From: Candidatus Poribacteria bacterium
GTDB taxonomy: Bacteria > Poribacteria > WGA-4E > UBA9662
Assembly: GCA_002709695.1 (NCBI GenBank)
Contig: PAQF01000077.1
Location: 1-64,000 of the forward strand
DNA: 64,000 nucleotides
Direction: 5' to 3'
Below, piece by piece: positions 1-8,626 of this stretch. Each line of letters begins with the position of its first letter. Position 1 is the first letter of the stretch. The translations under genes were made by a program, and so were the position numbers. The notes below the pieces were generated by a model that did not search any database, was not told where the DNA came from, and saw only the letters and a list, made by a program, of their open reading frames with translations.

Positions 1-361
1 GCAGGTCTAGTTTCAGTGCTTTTTGATATGAAGATATAGCTAGGTCATATTTACCTTGTCCTGAATAAGCGTTCCCAAGGTTATTTAGTATATGCAAATT
101 TTGTGGATCTAGTTCCAACGCTTTTTGATATGCGAGTATGGCCAAATTATACTTGTTTTTTGCTAAGTGAATATCCCCTTTTGTTATATACCCACCAAGT
201 TGGCCATCCTGTGTATAACCGGAGTAAATGTGTTTACCAGCTTGTAATTCTAGCTCCTTCAGCATCCGAGAATGTATGAGTGATTGTCTTTGTCTACTAG
301 CATATTCCAATGATACGCATCCAACTGATAACAAGCAACATACAATTACTATTTGATTCAT
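1..361 (-). CDS. TPR-repeat lipoprotein, 3' end cut by window edge
   Basis: Reading leftward from an ATG at 361 the frame stays open to the window edge, giving 120 visible residues. The N-terminus is a short hydrophobic lipoprotein signal with the lipobox LLSVGC, so the protein should be anchored to a membrane by a lipidated cysteine near residue 15. From about residue 60 there are two tetratricopeptide repeats, each with the pattern Y..A...YQKAL.LD, so it is probably a protein-interaction scaffold in the periplasm. The start is supported by AAGGA eight bases upstream. More TPR units presumably follow outside the window. No specific function can be assigned. Confidence 0.8.
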   Translation of the reverse strand, partial: MNQIVIVCCLLSVGCVSLEYASRQRQSLIHSRMLKELELQAGKHIYSGYTQDGQLGGYITKGDIHLAKNKYNLAILAYQKALELDPQNLHILNNLGNAYSGQGKYDLAISSYQKALKLDL

Positions 362-828
362 TTACTATTCCTTGATTTTTTGTAACTGGACGTCAAAAAA
401 TATATAAGTTAGAAACTGATAGTTAATTGATTTTTCACTATTCATCTAAATCTTGAGGTCGTTTTTACCTTTAGCTGATGTGTAGTGGTAGTTGATACCG
501 GATTTTGACAAAGGCTTTAGGGTTTTCAGCTTATAATTATATATCGAGAACCGTGATTTTAGTATATGTCATTATAATCACTGAATTAGCTATGTTAGAA
601 TGAGGAAAGAAAATATAGCTAATATTGATGGTTCCACTAGCAACATGGGTGTATTGCTCTCTTATAATTACAGCTTATTGTAATTATAAAGATTTAGATA
701 AATCGGAGTTACGTTTCATAGGTGTGAACAGGTAGTTTTTTCTAGAAATGAGTAAAGAAAAAAGTTTTGGCTTGAGATTTATATTTCGGTAATTCCATAT
801 TATTCACTAAGAAATGAGGAGCTCACTA
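362..828. other. AT-rich divergent intergenic region
   Basis: This stretch lies between the leftward TPR lipoprotein gene and the rightward sugar isomerase gene, so it must hold both promoters. No open frame with coding character is visible. The only clear structure is the palindrome at 662-689. A TTGACA at 505-510 and a TATAAT at 532-537 are present, but the spacing is 21 bases. Confidence 0.6.
662..689. repeat. Perfect 11-bp inverted repeat, operator-like
   Basis: TTATAATTACA at 662-672 is repeated perfectly in inverted orientation at 679-689 around a six-base spacer. It lies about 140 bases upstream of the sugar isomerase start. It could be a regulator binding site or a weak AT-rich hairpin; there is no T-run to make it a terminator. 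Confidence 0.45.
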
Positions 829-1650
829 ATGAAATTAAGTTGTTTGCCTGTATCTCTCTATGAGGATATTTTTAGTGGTGAAAGATCTGTTTTAGACTGG
901 GTTCGTTTGGGAGGAGATTTGGGGTTGGATGGTATTGATGTTAGTGTGAAATTCTTTCCTTCCAGAGAGAAACAAATGCTAAAAGAAATTTGTAAAGAGG
1001 CAGAACAACTGAATTTAGATCTTTGTACTCTTGTATGTTATCCAGATTTCACCCACCCAGATATAATAGAAAGAGAAAGAGAGATCAACCAGATAACATC
1101 AGATATTCAATTAGCTGCGACTCTTGGTGCCAAGTTTATACGCGTCACAGCCGGGCAAAACCACCCTGGCCTTGAACACGAACAAGCTATCTGTTGGGTA
1201 GTTGAGGGATTTAACCGAATACTTGATGTGGCAGAAAAGTTTGGTGTGATTCTAACATATGAGAATCACACCAAGGGGGCTCCATGGAAGTATTGGGATT
1301 TTTCCCAACCTAAAGATGTATTTCTAGAGATACTTGGGAATTTCACCAATACCTCACTAAGAGTTTGTTTTGATACTGCGAACTCCCTAGTGCTTGGCGA
1401 GGATCCAATTGAACTACTCAAAATTGTTAAAAACGAAGTAGCCACTGTACATGTTTTTGACATTCGTGCTGCGAATTCTTTTGAACCTGTACTTGTTGGT
1501 ACTGGAGCCTCTCCAATCAGAGAGATTCTCTCCTTTTTAAAATATAGTGGTTTTGATGGATGGCTTAGTATTGAGGAGGCCAGCCAGATGGGATACGACG
1601 GTTTTGCCAGAGCGATTTCCTTTGTCCGGGATACTTGGGAGAAGGTCTAG
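829..1650 (+). CDS. Sugar phosphate isomerase/epimerase-type TIM barrel protein
   Basis: The 273-residue product has the AP-endonuclease-2/xylose-isomerase-like TIM barrel pattern. The segments GLDGIDVSV, LAATLGAKFIRV, ILTYENHTKG, VCFDTANS and TVHVFDIR correspond to successive strands, with E, D/H and H metal-ligand candidates in the ENH, DTAN and VHVFD motifs. Such proteins isomerise or epimerise sugars, inositols or hydroxypyruvate-type substrates in the cytoplasm. An in-frame ATG also exists at 814, but the GAGGAG at 816-821 sits seven bases before the ATG at 829, so 829 is preferred. The gene is monocistronic, flanked by an intergenic region and a pseudogene. The exact substrate cannot be told. 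Confidence 0.85.
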   Translation: MKLSCLPVSLYEDIFSGERSVLDWVRLGGDLGLDGIDVSVKFFPSREKQMLKEICKEAEQLNLDLCTLVCYPDFTHPDIIEREREINQITSDIQLAATLGAKFIRVTAGQNHPGLEHEQAICWVVEGFNRILDVAEKFGVILTYENHTKGAPWKYWDFSQPKDVFLEILGNFTNTSLRVCFDTANSLVLGEDPIELLKIVKNEVATVHVFDIRAANSFEPVLVGTGASPIREILSFLKYSGFDGWLSIEEASQMGYDGFARAISFVRDTWEKV

Positions 1651-1695
1651 GAACTGTCGATTCGTATGAAATACTCACTTAATAGCTCAACGTAA

Positions 1696-2675
1696 TTACA
1701 ACCCTTTTCTTGGCAAAATGCATATCAGTTTAAAATGGTTTCTTAACTTTTTAGCGACCATTTTGGGTAGTATGTTGATTATCCAAACATTGTATAGTCT
1801 TTCCATATAACCGGTATTATTGGTATAAGCGCCCTTTGGAAATGGCTTAAAGATGAGTTTCATGTTTAACCAATAATACTCATGATTCTGGTTAATCACA
1901 CTAGAATAGTCAATTAAATTGAAAGCCTTTAGTAAATAAGATGCAAAATCAGCTATGAGCTTGGGAGTCAATTCGTAGAGGGAACTAATATCTTTGAATA
2001 TAAATTGAATTTCATTTAAAACTCTTCGGTGAAAATTTTGCGATTAATAATATCTTATCGTTTCCATCAATATATCTATGGCCCAGTTTTTCCCGTTTCG
2101 ACTAAGGATTGCCAATAATTTTTCTTGTGACTATCGAAATATTCCTCACTTTTTTAGGAAGATATTGATTTTGGGCACTGGATCTGTATTTACCATAGGT
2201 ATGCATGTGTATGGATAATGCTTCCTGCAGATGATGGCATGTAGCCCCACAGATAAGTGGGAAATCTTGCGTTGCGGTCGTTGGCATTGACTGCCAGGAT
2301 ATATTTCCTGCTTGCAACTAGGTTGTTTTGGATCAATTTACTCAAGAATTGATCCAAGTTGAGAAAATGTTCGGTTGTCATGACACCAACCACATGATTC
2401 TCAGAAAATGGGTGCAAATTTGGGAAGATTGTTGTTTCTCCTTCTGTAATTCTACCTGTTTGACAAATACCTGAAGGCAATTCCGTTTTCTGCTCCTTGA
2501 TTTGGAAAGGAAATACACATAGAATTTTTGATCTGTTGATGATTTCACCTAGCTCATCCTTTCCATCGGCTTGTTTAACTTTTTTACCTCTTTGTGGGTT
2601 TATTCTAGATTGTTCAGAAGTTAGAGGGGCTATTCTGTACTCGATGTGGTTTCTAACAAATTTTTGTAGATGCAT
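1696..2675 (-). pseudogene. Decayed galactose-1-phosphate uridylyltransferase-like gene
   Basis: Reading leftward from ATG 2675, the first 161 codons encode a GalT/HIT-superfamily N-terminal half: an R..PLTS...RINPQRGKK segment, a PNLHPFSENH motif and GSIIHTHA in place of the family's HPHxQ active site. A TAA at 2190-2192 then ends the frame. The homology continues in other frames: TDPVP and QYLPKK near 2150, NYWQSLVETGK near 2110, LGHRYIDGNDK near 2060, then LYELTPKLIADFASYLLKAF from 1981 down. The last segment ends in ILPKMVAKKLRNHF, as in the family C-terminus. At least four frame changes are needed, so this is a pseudogene rather than a sequencing slip. The CxxC-type FC pair also appears damaged (VFPF). 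Confidence 0.8.
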
Positions 2676-2901
2676 TGTATGATTATGGAAACTTTAGGAT
2701 AATTATGTATGTGGAAACAACTGTTTGTACGTTTAGTGTATAACAAGTAACTCATCGTATCATGCCTGATGTGTTTTTGTTCATTTAGTTCCTAGCAACT
2801 TCTGTTGATATATATGTTACATTAGTGTAAATACAGTTAAAGTAGTACTAGTCTATTCACCTTGTAATGATTTAGCCTAATCTGCTACAATAATTAAGCC
2901 A

Positions 2902-3804
2902 ATGGCTGTTCATCAATCACGTGTTTTAAAAGATTCTCTGTACACTTTTGTTGCATGGTTTTTTAATGGGTTTGCTTCTCTATTACCCCGAAAGTCGTCA
3001 ATGCTCATCGGCATTGTGATTGGCGAGTTAGTAGCAATTCTTTCCAAAAGAGACCGAGAGCGTGCGATCAATAACATTCAATATAGTCTTCATGTAGGTA
3101 GAGGCGAAGCCAAAAAAATTGCCAAGCTTTGCTACCGGAATGTAGGAAAAAACCTAGTTGAGTTTCTACAGTTTTCAGGCCGTTTGAAGAAGTGGATCCA
3201 TCATGATATTGCTATTGAAGGCAAAGTGTACATTGATCGTGCCTTAGATGAGGGAAAGGGAGCGATTGGTGTATCAGGACATTTAGGAAACTGGGAACTT
3301 CTACCTGTAGTTCTAGCATCACATGGTTACAAAGGTAGAGCAATTACACGTGAATTAAGGTCAAAATGGTTGAATAAATTTGTTCACCAACACCGTGAAA
3401 AAGCAGGTTATATTGCTCTCAATCGTGATAGATCAGTACGGGAAGCACTGAATTGCCTTGATCGAAACGAATTGCTTGGTATCTTAGCGGACATAGATAC
3501 CAAAACGAAGGGTGTGTTTGTCCAGTTTTTTAATCGTTCTGCTTATACGCCGTATGGTCCTATTGCTATTGCGCTCAAAACAGGAACTCCAATTTTGCCA
3601 ATGTTTATCATTCGCCAAGCAGACAACAAGCATCGGTTGGTAGTAGAACCTCCTATGATTTTGCATGAAACTGGGGATTATCAATTGGATTTAGTGACCA
3701 ATACACAGTATTTTACAGAAATAATTGAGTCTTACATTAGACGTTATCCGGAACAATGGATTTGGATGCATGATCGGTGGAAAACACAACCAAAAACACG
3801 CTAG
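2902..3804 (+). CDS. lpxL: Lipid A biosynthesis acyltransferase (LpxL/HtrB family)
   Basis: The 300-residue inner-membrane protein transfers a secondary acyl chain to the Kdo-lipid A precursor. It has a hydrophobic N-terminal anchor (about residues 12-45) and the family's catalytic HX4E motif as HLGNWE (H127-E132). The arginine-rich substrate segment (REL.SKWLN), the LADID.KTKGVFV.FF block and the C-terminal YPEQWIWMHDRWK signature are also present. Length fits the family (about 300). The 3' end overlaps the lptC start (ATG 3770 lies inside it), so the two are translationally coupled. No strong ribosome binding site precedes the ATG at 2902. Whether it is an LpxL, LpxM or LpxP equivalent cannot be decided. 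Confidence 0.88.
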   Translation: MAVHQSRVLKDSLYTFVAWFFNGFASLLPRKSSMLIGIVIGELVAILSKRDRERAINNIQYSLHVGRGEAKKIAKLCYRNVGKNLVEFLQFSGRLKKWIHHDIAIEGKVYIDRALDEGKGAIGVSGHLGNWELLPVVLASHGYKGRAITRELRSKWLNKFVHQHREKAGYIALNRDRSVREALNCLDRNELLGILADIDTKTKGVFVQFFNRSAYTPYGPIAIALKTGTPILPMFIIRQADNKHRLVVEPPMILHETGDYQLDLVTNTQYFTEIIESYIRRYPEQWIWMHDRWKTQPKTR

Positions 3805-4339
3805 CTTGACCTTGGTAATAGTGTTGGCATTCATCGCTGTTTACTCAGGTTGTAGTACAGGAGAAAACCGGGTTGCTCAAAGCAATCCAAAAGATGCCCC
3901 ACAACAACAGTTAACAAGGTTTTCGACTAGCCACGCAGAAGGTGGTATATTGAAGTGGAAACTTGTTGGGCACTCTGCAATTTCTCATTTAGGTATAACT
4001 TCTGTGGACAACCCAGTGGTGAAAATATTTCAAGATGGTAAACTCGCAGTGACTGTTACAGGTAAACAGGGTGAGCTTACCCAAGCCAACCAAAATGTGA
4101 AAATCTTTGAGGATGTAATTGCTATTAGTCAGGATGGAAAAATGTTTACTGATGAACTACATTGGCTCAATGATCAAGAGAAACTATATGCACCAAATGA
4201 ATCGAGGATTGAGCGTGGTGACTCAGTGATGTTTGGCCATCAAGCAACGGGCGATCCCGATCTGAGAGTGGTTCAGATGAAACAGGTACGTGCAAAACTT
4301 TACCCAAAGGATGAAAAAATTGATGAGACTAATTTATGA
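3770..4339 (+). CDS. lptC: LPS export protein LptC, lipoprotein form
   Basis: The product (189 residues from ATG 3770) links the LptBFG extractor to the periplasmic LptA bridge. It has the LptC beta-jellyroll pattern, including GKLAVTVTGKQGELTQ, IFEDVIAISQDGKMFTDELHW and a late SVMFGHQATGDPDL segment. Its N-terminus reads LAFIAVYSGCSTG, a lipobox, which suggests a lipid-anchored protein rather than the transmembrane LptC of Escherichia coli. The frame is open from 3725, but the ATG at 3770 puts the signal peptide at the N-terminus. It overlaps lpxL upstream and lptA downstream. Confidence 0.85.
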   Translation: MIGGKHNQKHASLTLVIVLAFIAVYSGCSTGENRVAQSNPKDAPQQQLTRFSTSHAEGGILKWKLVGHSAISHLGITSVDNPVVKIFQDGKLAVTVTGKQGELTQANQNVKIFEDVIAISQDGKMFTDELHWLNDQEKLYAPNESRIERGDSVMFGHQATGDPDLRVVQMKQVRAKLYPKDEKIDETNL

Positions 4340-4922
4340 TTCGAAAGACTTCGTTCATCACAAAGTGCTAAAAACCTTGATTTTGACCTATGTTGTGTTG
4401 GTTTTGCTTTCAGTTCCTTATCAATTGATTGCTGAAGGAGAACAAACAAAAAAAGATAAACAGGAAGAAAAATCAACTATTAATCAAAAAGGAGAAGAGG
4501 GACTAATTGTTTGCGAACATGCAGATTTCTTTGAGCAAGATGAAGAAACAGGCCTCACTACCTTGACAGGATCAGTCCGAATTCGACAGACGAATGGTTT
4601 TTTAAATGCTGATAAGGTCATCCTTCATCGTGATTTGGATACAGGGGAATATAAAAAGACAGTTGCTGTTGGCAATGTAGAAATGCGTGATACAGATATT
4701 TTTGCTACTTGTGAACATGCAATCATCGACCATGTCGAAGATATTGTGGAACTTAGTGAAGATGTTGTGGTTTTACAAAATGAGGACAGGTTAGAAGCAA
4801 AACAGTTTATGTTTAATCGACGAACCGGAAAAAGAACTGGAAAAGGAGACGTGAAATTTCGTGTTCGAATTAGCAGTAGCAATCAAGAAGATGGTAATGC
4901 ATCATCCAATAAATCAAAATAA
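4323..4922 (+). CDS. lptA: LPS export bridge protein LptA (OstA-like)
   Basis: About 199 residues. After a positively charged N-terminus there is a hydrophobic signal segment (LILTYVVLVLLSVPYQLIA) with a likely cleavage before EGEQ. An OstA-type beta-jellyroll follows, with the repeating pattern DADFFEQ...TTLTGSVRI, LNADKVILHRD and a TCEHAIIDHVED block. This periplasmic protein polymerises into the bridge carrying LPS to LptD. Two starts are possible (ATG 4311 and 4323). AAAGG abuts 4311 directly, which makes 4323 more plausible. It overlaps the end of lptC and precedes lptB by 23 bases. Confidence 0.83.
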   Translation: MRLIYDSKDFVHHKVLKTLILTYVVLVLLSVPYQLIAEGEQTKKDKQEEKSTINQKGEEGLIVCEHADFFEQDEETGLTTLTGSVRIRQTNGFLNADKVILHRDLDTGEYKKTVAVGNVEMRDTDIFATCEHAIIDHVEDIVELSEDVVVLQNEDRLEAKQFMFNRRTGKRTGKGDVKFRVRISSSNQEDGNASSNKSK

Positions 4923-4945
4923 TTAAGTGCTGATTTGCGAAGATT

Positions 4946-5686
4946 ATGTCAATTAAGTTGAAAACACATGGCCTGATTAAGCGTTATTCTAGAAAAGGGC
5001 GTAACGTTGTTAATGACGTAAGTGTTGAAGTTGGAACAAGTGAAATTGTTGGTTTGTTAGGCCCAAATGGTGCCGGTAAATCGACCACCTTTTACATGAT
5101 TGTGGGGTCAATTAAACCGAATGTAGGAGATATCTCCTATGATGGTCAAATTATCACTAAGTTTCCGATGTTTAGACGTGCGCGACTTGGCATCAGTTAT
5201 CTTCCACAGGACACCTCGATTTTTCAAAAGTTGACAGTTGAAGAAAATATTGAATCTGTTTTGGAAGTGATGGGTATTGATAAACAAATACGGCAGCGAA
5301 GAAAAACGGAACTAATGGATGAACTTGGTATATCACATCTTGCCAAAAGTAAAGCTTATACGCTTTCTGGCGGTGAATGTCGTCGAGCGGAAATTGCTCG
5401 CGCATTAGCGTCCGATCCCTCTTTCATACTTTTAGATGAACCTTTTTCTGGAATTGATCCGATTGCTGTTCAAGATATTAAACAAATTATTTTTCATCTA
5501 CGGGAACGAAAATTAGGTGTGTTGGTAACCGATCATAATGCTGCAGAGATGCTTGAGATCGTTGATCGCGCATACCTGATTACTGATGGGAAGATCACAT
5601 TGGCTGGTTCTCCAGAAGAACTAATCGAAAACGAAATTGCTCGCCAAAGCTACTTTGGGAAACACTTTGAACTTCGTCGTCATTGA
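4946..5686 (+). CDS. lptB: LPS export ABC transporter ATP-binding protein LptB
   Basis: The 246-residue cytoplasmic ATPase powers LPS extraction with LptF and LptG. It has Walker A GPNGAGKST (residues 39-47), a Q-loop in SYLPQDTS, the signature LSGGE, Walker B ILLDEPFSGID and the switch histidine in VTDHN. The LPQDTSIF and LDEPF.GIDP segments are typical of LptB rather than of generic ABC proteins. No lptF/lptG or lptD gene is in the window. It sits between lptA and rpoN, the order also common in proteobacteria. Confidence 0.93.
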   Translation: MSIKLKTHGLIKRYSRKGRNVVNDVSVEVGTSEIVGLLGPNGAGKSTTFYMIVGSIKPNVGDISYDGQIITKFPMFRRARLGISYLPQDTSIFQKLTVEENIESVLEVMGIDKQIRQRRKTELMDELGISHLAKSKAYTLSGGECRRAEIARALASDPSFILLDEPFSGIDPIAVQDIKQIIFHLRERKLGVLVTDHNAAEMLEIVDRAYLITDGKITLAGSPEELIENEIARQSYFGKHFELRRH

Positions 5687-5718
5687 TGTTGTGACCAAAA
5701 AAAGCAGGAATTGCAATT

Positions 5719-7284
5719 ATGAATTTGGGCCTTAACCAATCCATTAGCCAAAGAGTTGAACAAAAGCTTCAATTTAAATTGTCCCAGAAGATGCAACAAG
5801 CAATCAAGATGTTGTTGATGTCTCGATTGGACCTTACTCAGCATTTAACACAGCAGTTGGAGGAAAATCCCTTCTTGGATGAAGGTTTAGAAGAGGATTT
5901 AGACCAACCAGAGTCTAGCCCCGATGAAATTGTAAATTCAAGTACAGATAATACAGAGAAAAACAGTGAAGAAAATGTAGATTCTTCACCAGTAGAAGAC
6001 AGATTGCTGGAACCTAGTGATCCCGAACCGGACTTCGGCTGGGAGGATTTTTTAGATGACAGTGTTTATCCAAGTGAAAGATTGGCTTTTGAGTCTCATG
6101 AAGACGCTGATAATAGGCTACAAGATCTTGAGAATCACTGGTCTTTGCAGGACTTTCTACTGAACCAAATTGACATCATCTCACTTTCCGAACGCGAGCG
6201 TCAAATAGGAAGTGCAATTATTGGTAACTTAGATGAGGATGGATGTCTTGTAATCTACGAACCGATTGATGATGGTAATACCTATCATTCACAAAGATTA
6301 AACGCAACTGAGGAGATTGCTAAACAAGTTGGTTGTGAAGTTGAGGATGTTGAAGATGTATTAACTTTTATGCAACGACAATTTGAACCTGTTGGCGTCC
6401 CGTTTCGGACAACGGAAGAAACGTTGCTTCTGCAAGCTAAAACATATGGTATTGATGATCCATTGGTAACAAAAATCATTGCTGATCATTTTGAAGCTCT
6501 TAAGCAGAACCAGATTCGTCAAGTTGCACAAGCTCTTCGTGTTAAAACGGATGATGTTTTAGCTGCTCGTGATATTATTAGCACTCTTGATCCATTTCCG
6601 GGCAGGCGTTTTATGTCGTTATCTCGTAAGGGTCGAAGTGCATCGGAACGATCTATTATTCCTGATGTAGTCTTGGAAAAAGGCGATGGTGGTTACAAAG
6701 CAGTAGTAAATGATAGTGGAATGCCTCGGCTTCGTTTAAATCAATTTTATATTAATATGATGCTCAATGATGCTAAAAGACTTGATGACCCAACAAAGGA
6801 GTTCCTTGAAAATTATCGGGCTAGAGCAATTGATTTGTTAAAGAACATCGAGTTAAGACGGCAGACGGTTGCTAGAATTACGGAGGCTGTTTTTGCAGTC
6901 CAAGTTGGTTTTCTCGATAGAGGGGTTGATGGGCTTAAACCTCTCGTTCGTCGTGAAATTGCTGATACCGTTGGGGTTCACGAATCAACGGTAAGTCGCG
7001 CAACCAGCAGCAAATATGTGCAAACACCTCAAGGGGTTTATCCACTGTCTTTCTTTTTTAGTGCTGAACTTGACACTGACTCTGGAACTATATCAACAAC
7101 AACGGTAAAAGATAAAATTGAAAATATGATTGCTAAGGAAAATCTGGCTAAGCCATTAAGTGATCAAGCGATATCAGATTCCTTAGGAGAGCTGGGTATT
7201 CATGCTGCACGAAGAACAGTTGCTAAATATCGGGAACAGCTTGGAATTTTGTCATCGAGTAAACGGCGACGAAAATGGAATTAG
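5719..7284 (+). CDS. rpoN: RNA polymerase sigma-54 factor RpoN
   Basis: The 521-residue sigma factor recognises -24/-12 promoters and needs AAA+ activators. Region I is the glutamine/leucine-rich N-terminus (LSQKMQQAIKMLLMSRLDL, residues about 20-40) ending at LEENPFLDE. Region II is a long acidic stretch. Region III holds the core-binding domain, the helix-turn-helix IADTVGVHESTVSRATSSK and the C-terminal RpoN box ARRTVAKYRE. Length is typical. It starts 32 bases after lptB. No sigma-54 activator gene and no convincing -24/-12 site was found in the window, so its targets lie elsewhere. Confidence 0.95.
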   Translation: MNLGLNQSISQRVEQKLQFKLSQKMQQAIKMLLMSRLDLTQHLTQQLEENPFLDEGLEEDLDQPESSPDEIVNSSTDNTEKNSEENVDSSPVEDRLLEPSDPEPDFGWEDFLDDSVYPSERLAFESHEDADNRLQDLENHWSLQDFLLNQIDIISLSERERQIGSAIIGNLDEDGCLVIYEPIDDGNTYHSQRLNATEEIAKQVGCEVEDVEDVLTFMQRQFEPVGVPFRTTEETLLLQAKTYGIDDPLVTKIIADHFEALKQNQIRQVAQALRVKTDDVLAARDIISTLDPFPGRRFMSLSRKGRSASERSIIPDVVLEKGDGGYKAVVNDSGMPRLRLNQFYINMMLNDAKRLDDPTKEFLENYRARAIDLLKNIELRRQTVARITEAVFAVQVGFLDRGVDGLKPLVRREIADTVGVHESTVSRATSSKYVQTPQGVYPLSFFFSAELDTDSGTISTTTVKDKIENMIAKENLAKPLSDQAISDSLGELGIHAARRTVAKYREQLGILSSSKRRRKWN

Positions 7285-7343
7285 GTTGAACTATGCAAAT
7301 GGCTTACAAAAACAAGGTGCTGGGAAATCATCAGTAGTTAGAA

Positions 7344-8276
7344 ATGGCACATCATATCACTGTTCAGGATCTAGTTGGACGTGCAGGTGCTGATCTCAAA
7401 CTCGGTCTTATTGTAGGTGAAAAAGGATTAAATCGTCAAATAATCTCAGCTGATTCAAATCGGCCGGGGCTTGCTTTATGTGGATACTACGAGCACTTCG
7501 GTTCTGATAGAGTACAGGTTTTTGGGAAAGGTGAAGTTGCTTACCTTCAAGATCTTTCTTCCTCCAACCGATCCGAAGTATTATCTTTGTTTTTTTCATA
7601 TCCAGTTCCCTGTTTGGTTTTTGTTTCAGATTTGCGTGTTCCAAATGTAGTCAAGGCGTTGGCTAGTCAACATCAAATTCCGGTCTTATCGACGCCTTTG
7701 CCTTCGACTATTTTCACTGTCCGATTACTCCGATTTCTGGAAGACGAATTAGGAATTGTTGACTGTATTCATGGTAATCTAGTCGACGTGTTTGGTATTG
7801 GAGTTCTAATTTTAGGTAAGAGCGGTATAGGTAAAAGTGAATGTTCTCTTGAGCTAGTTCAAAAAGGTCATCGCCTAATTGCAGATGATTCTGTTCTGCT
7901 CAAACAAGTTGCGGGTCCTCGTATTCTCGGATTCCGACCAGAATTTTTCAAGCATTATATTGAAGTTCGAGGACTCGGTATTATTGATGTAGTCTCCTTG
8001 TTCGGAGTAACCGCCATTGGAGACCGGAAACAAGTTGAGTTAGTTGTGTTTCTTGAGGAGTGGGATGAGAATCAGGGATATGACCGAATAGGATTTAGTA
8101 ATGAGTCTTATGTCTTTCACGAAGCAGAAGTTAATCAGGTTACAATACCAGTGGCGCCCGGGAGAAACATCTCAAACTTGATTGAGACTGCCGTGGCAAA
8201 TCTATTAAGTCAAAGGTTCGGTATTGACGCACCTAAAAATCTGAATAGTGAGCTGAGTAAAGCTTTAGAAAATTAA
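7344..8276 (+). CDS. hprK: HPr kinase/phosphorylase
   Basis: The 310-residue bifunctional enzyme phosphorylates and dephosphorylates a serine on HPr-like proteins in response to metabolites. The N-terminal DRTGG-like domain is followed by the catalytic domain with CIHGN (about residues 141-145), the P-loop GKSGIGKS (158-165) and the family signature EVRGLGIIDV (207-216). A target HPr-like gene lies 81 bases downstream, so the pair probably works together. Hpf and PtsN genes, which often separate rpoN from hprK in proteobacteria, are absent. The ATG at 7344 lacks a strong ribosome binding site, but residues from the start match the family. Confidence 0.93.
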   Translation: MAHHITVQDLVGRAGADLKLGLIVGEKGLNRQIISADSNRPGLALCGYYEHFGSDRVQVFGKGEVAYLQDLSSSNRSEVLSLFFSYPVPCLVFVSDLRVPNVVKALASQHQIPVLSTPLPSTIFTVRLLRFLEDELGIVDCIHGNLVDVFGIGVLILGKSGIGKSECSLELVQKGHRLIADDSVLLKQVAGPRILGFRPEFFKHYIEVRGLGIIDVVSLFGVTAIGDRKQVELVVFLEEWDENQGYDRIGFSNESYVFHEAEVNQVTIPVAPGRNISNLIETAVANLLSQRFGIDAPKNLNSELSKALEN

Positions 8277-8357
8277 TAATCGTGCAGTTTGAATCAAGTT
8301 AGGTGTCAGTTACGTTAGTCTCAATATTTAATTTATCATTCATGGTAGAAATTGGCA

Positions 8358-8603
8358 ATGTCTAAAAAAAGTATAGTTGTCAGCGAGCGTGTTGACGTAG
8401 CAAAAGCGAGTAAGATAGCAGATGCCGCCAAGGGTTTTGAATCTAATATATCTCTGCAAAAAGAATTAATGAAAGCTAATGCTAAAAGTGTCATGGGCAT
8501 CATAATGCTAACAGCTGATGAAAACGATGAGCTGGAGATTTCTGCTGACGGTGTTGATAGCGATGCTGCTGTTAAAACGTTGGAAAAACTAATTTCTGGT
8601 TAA
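8358..8603 (+). CDS. HPr-like protein lacking the phosphotransfer histidine (Crh-like)
   Basis: The 81-residue protein has the HPr fold pattern. The regulatory serine motif NAKSVMGI (Ser44, equivalent to HPr Ser46) and the C-terminal ISADGVDSDAAVKTLEKLI are well kept. The site that should read GLHARPA, carrying His15, instead reads RVDVAKA, so Asp13 stands 31 residues before the serine where the histidine belongs. It therefore should not accept phosphate from enzyme I but can still be a substrate of the adjacent HprK. This is the arrangement of Bacillus Crh, which has Gln at that site. The frame also allows a TTG at 8352, but ATG 8358 is preferred. A terminator follows. Confidence 0.85.
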   Translation: MSKKSIVVSERVDVAKASKIADAAKGFESNISLQKELMKANAKSVMGIIMLTADENDELEISADGVDSDAAVKTLEKLISG

Positions 8604-8626
8604 GCCAGATGTGCTCGAAAGAATTT

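Noticed and set aside
505-537. TTGACA ... TATAAT
   Set aside because: The spacing is 21 bases, outside the working range of 16-18, so it is not called as a promoter.
7202-7393. Short frame bridging rpoN and hprK (63 codons)
   Set aside because: It lies inside rpoN and hprK in another frame and shows no domain; Hpf, which might be expected here, is not encoded by it.
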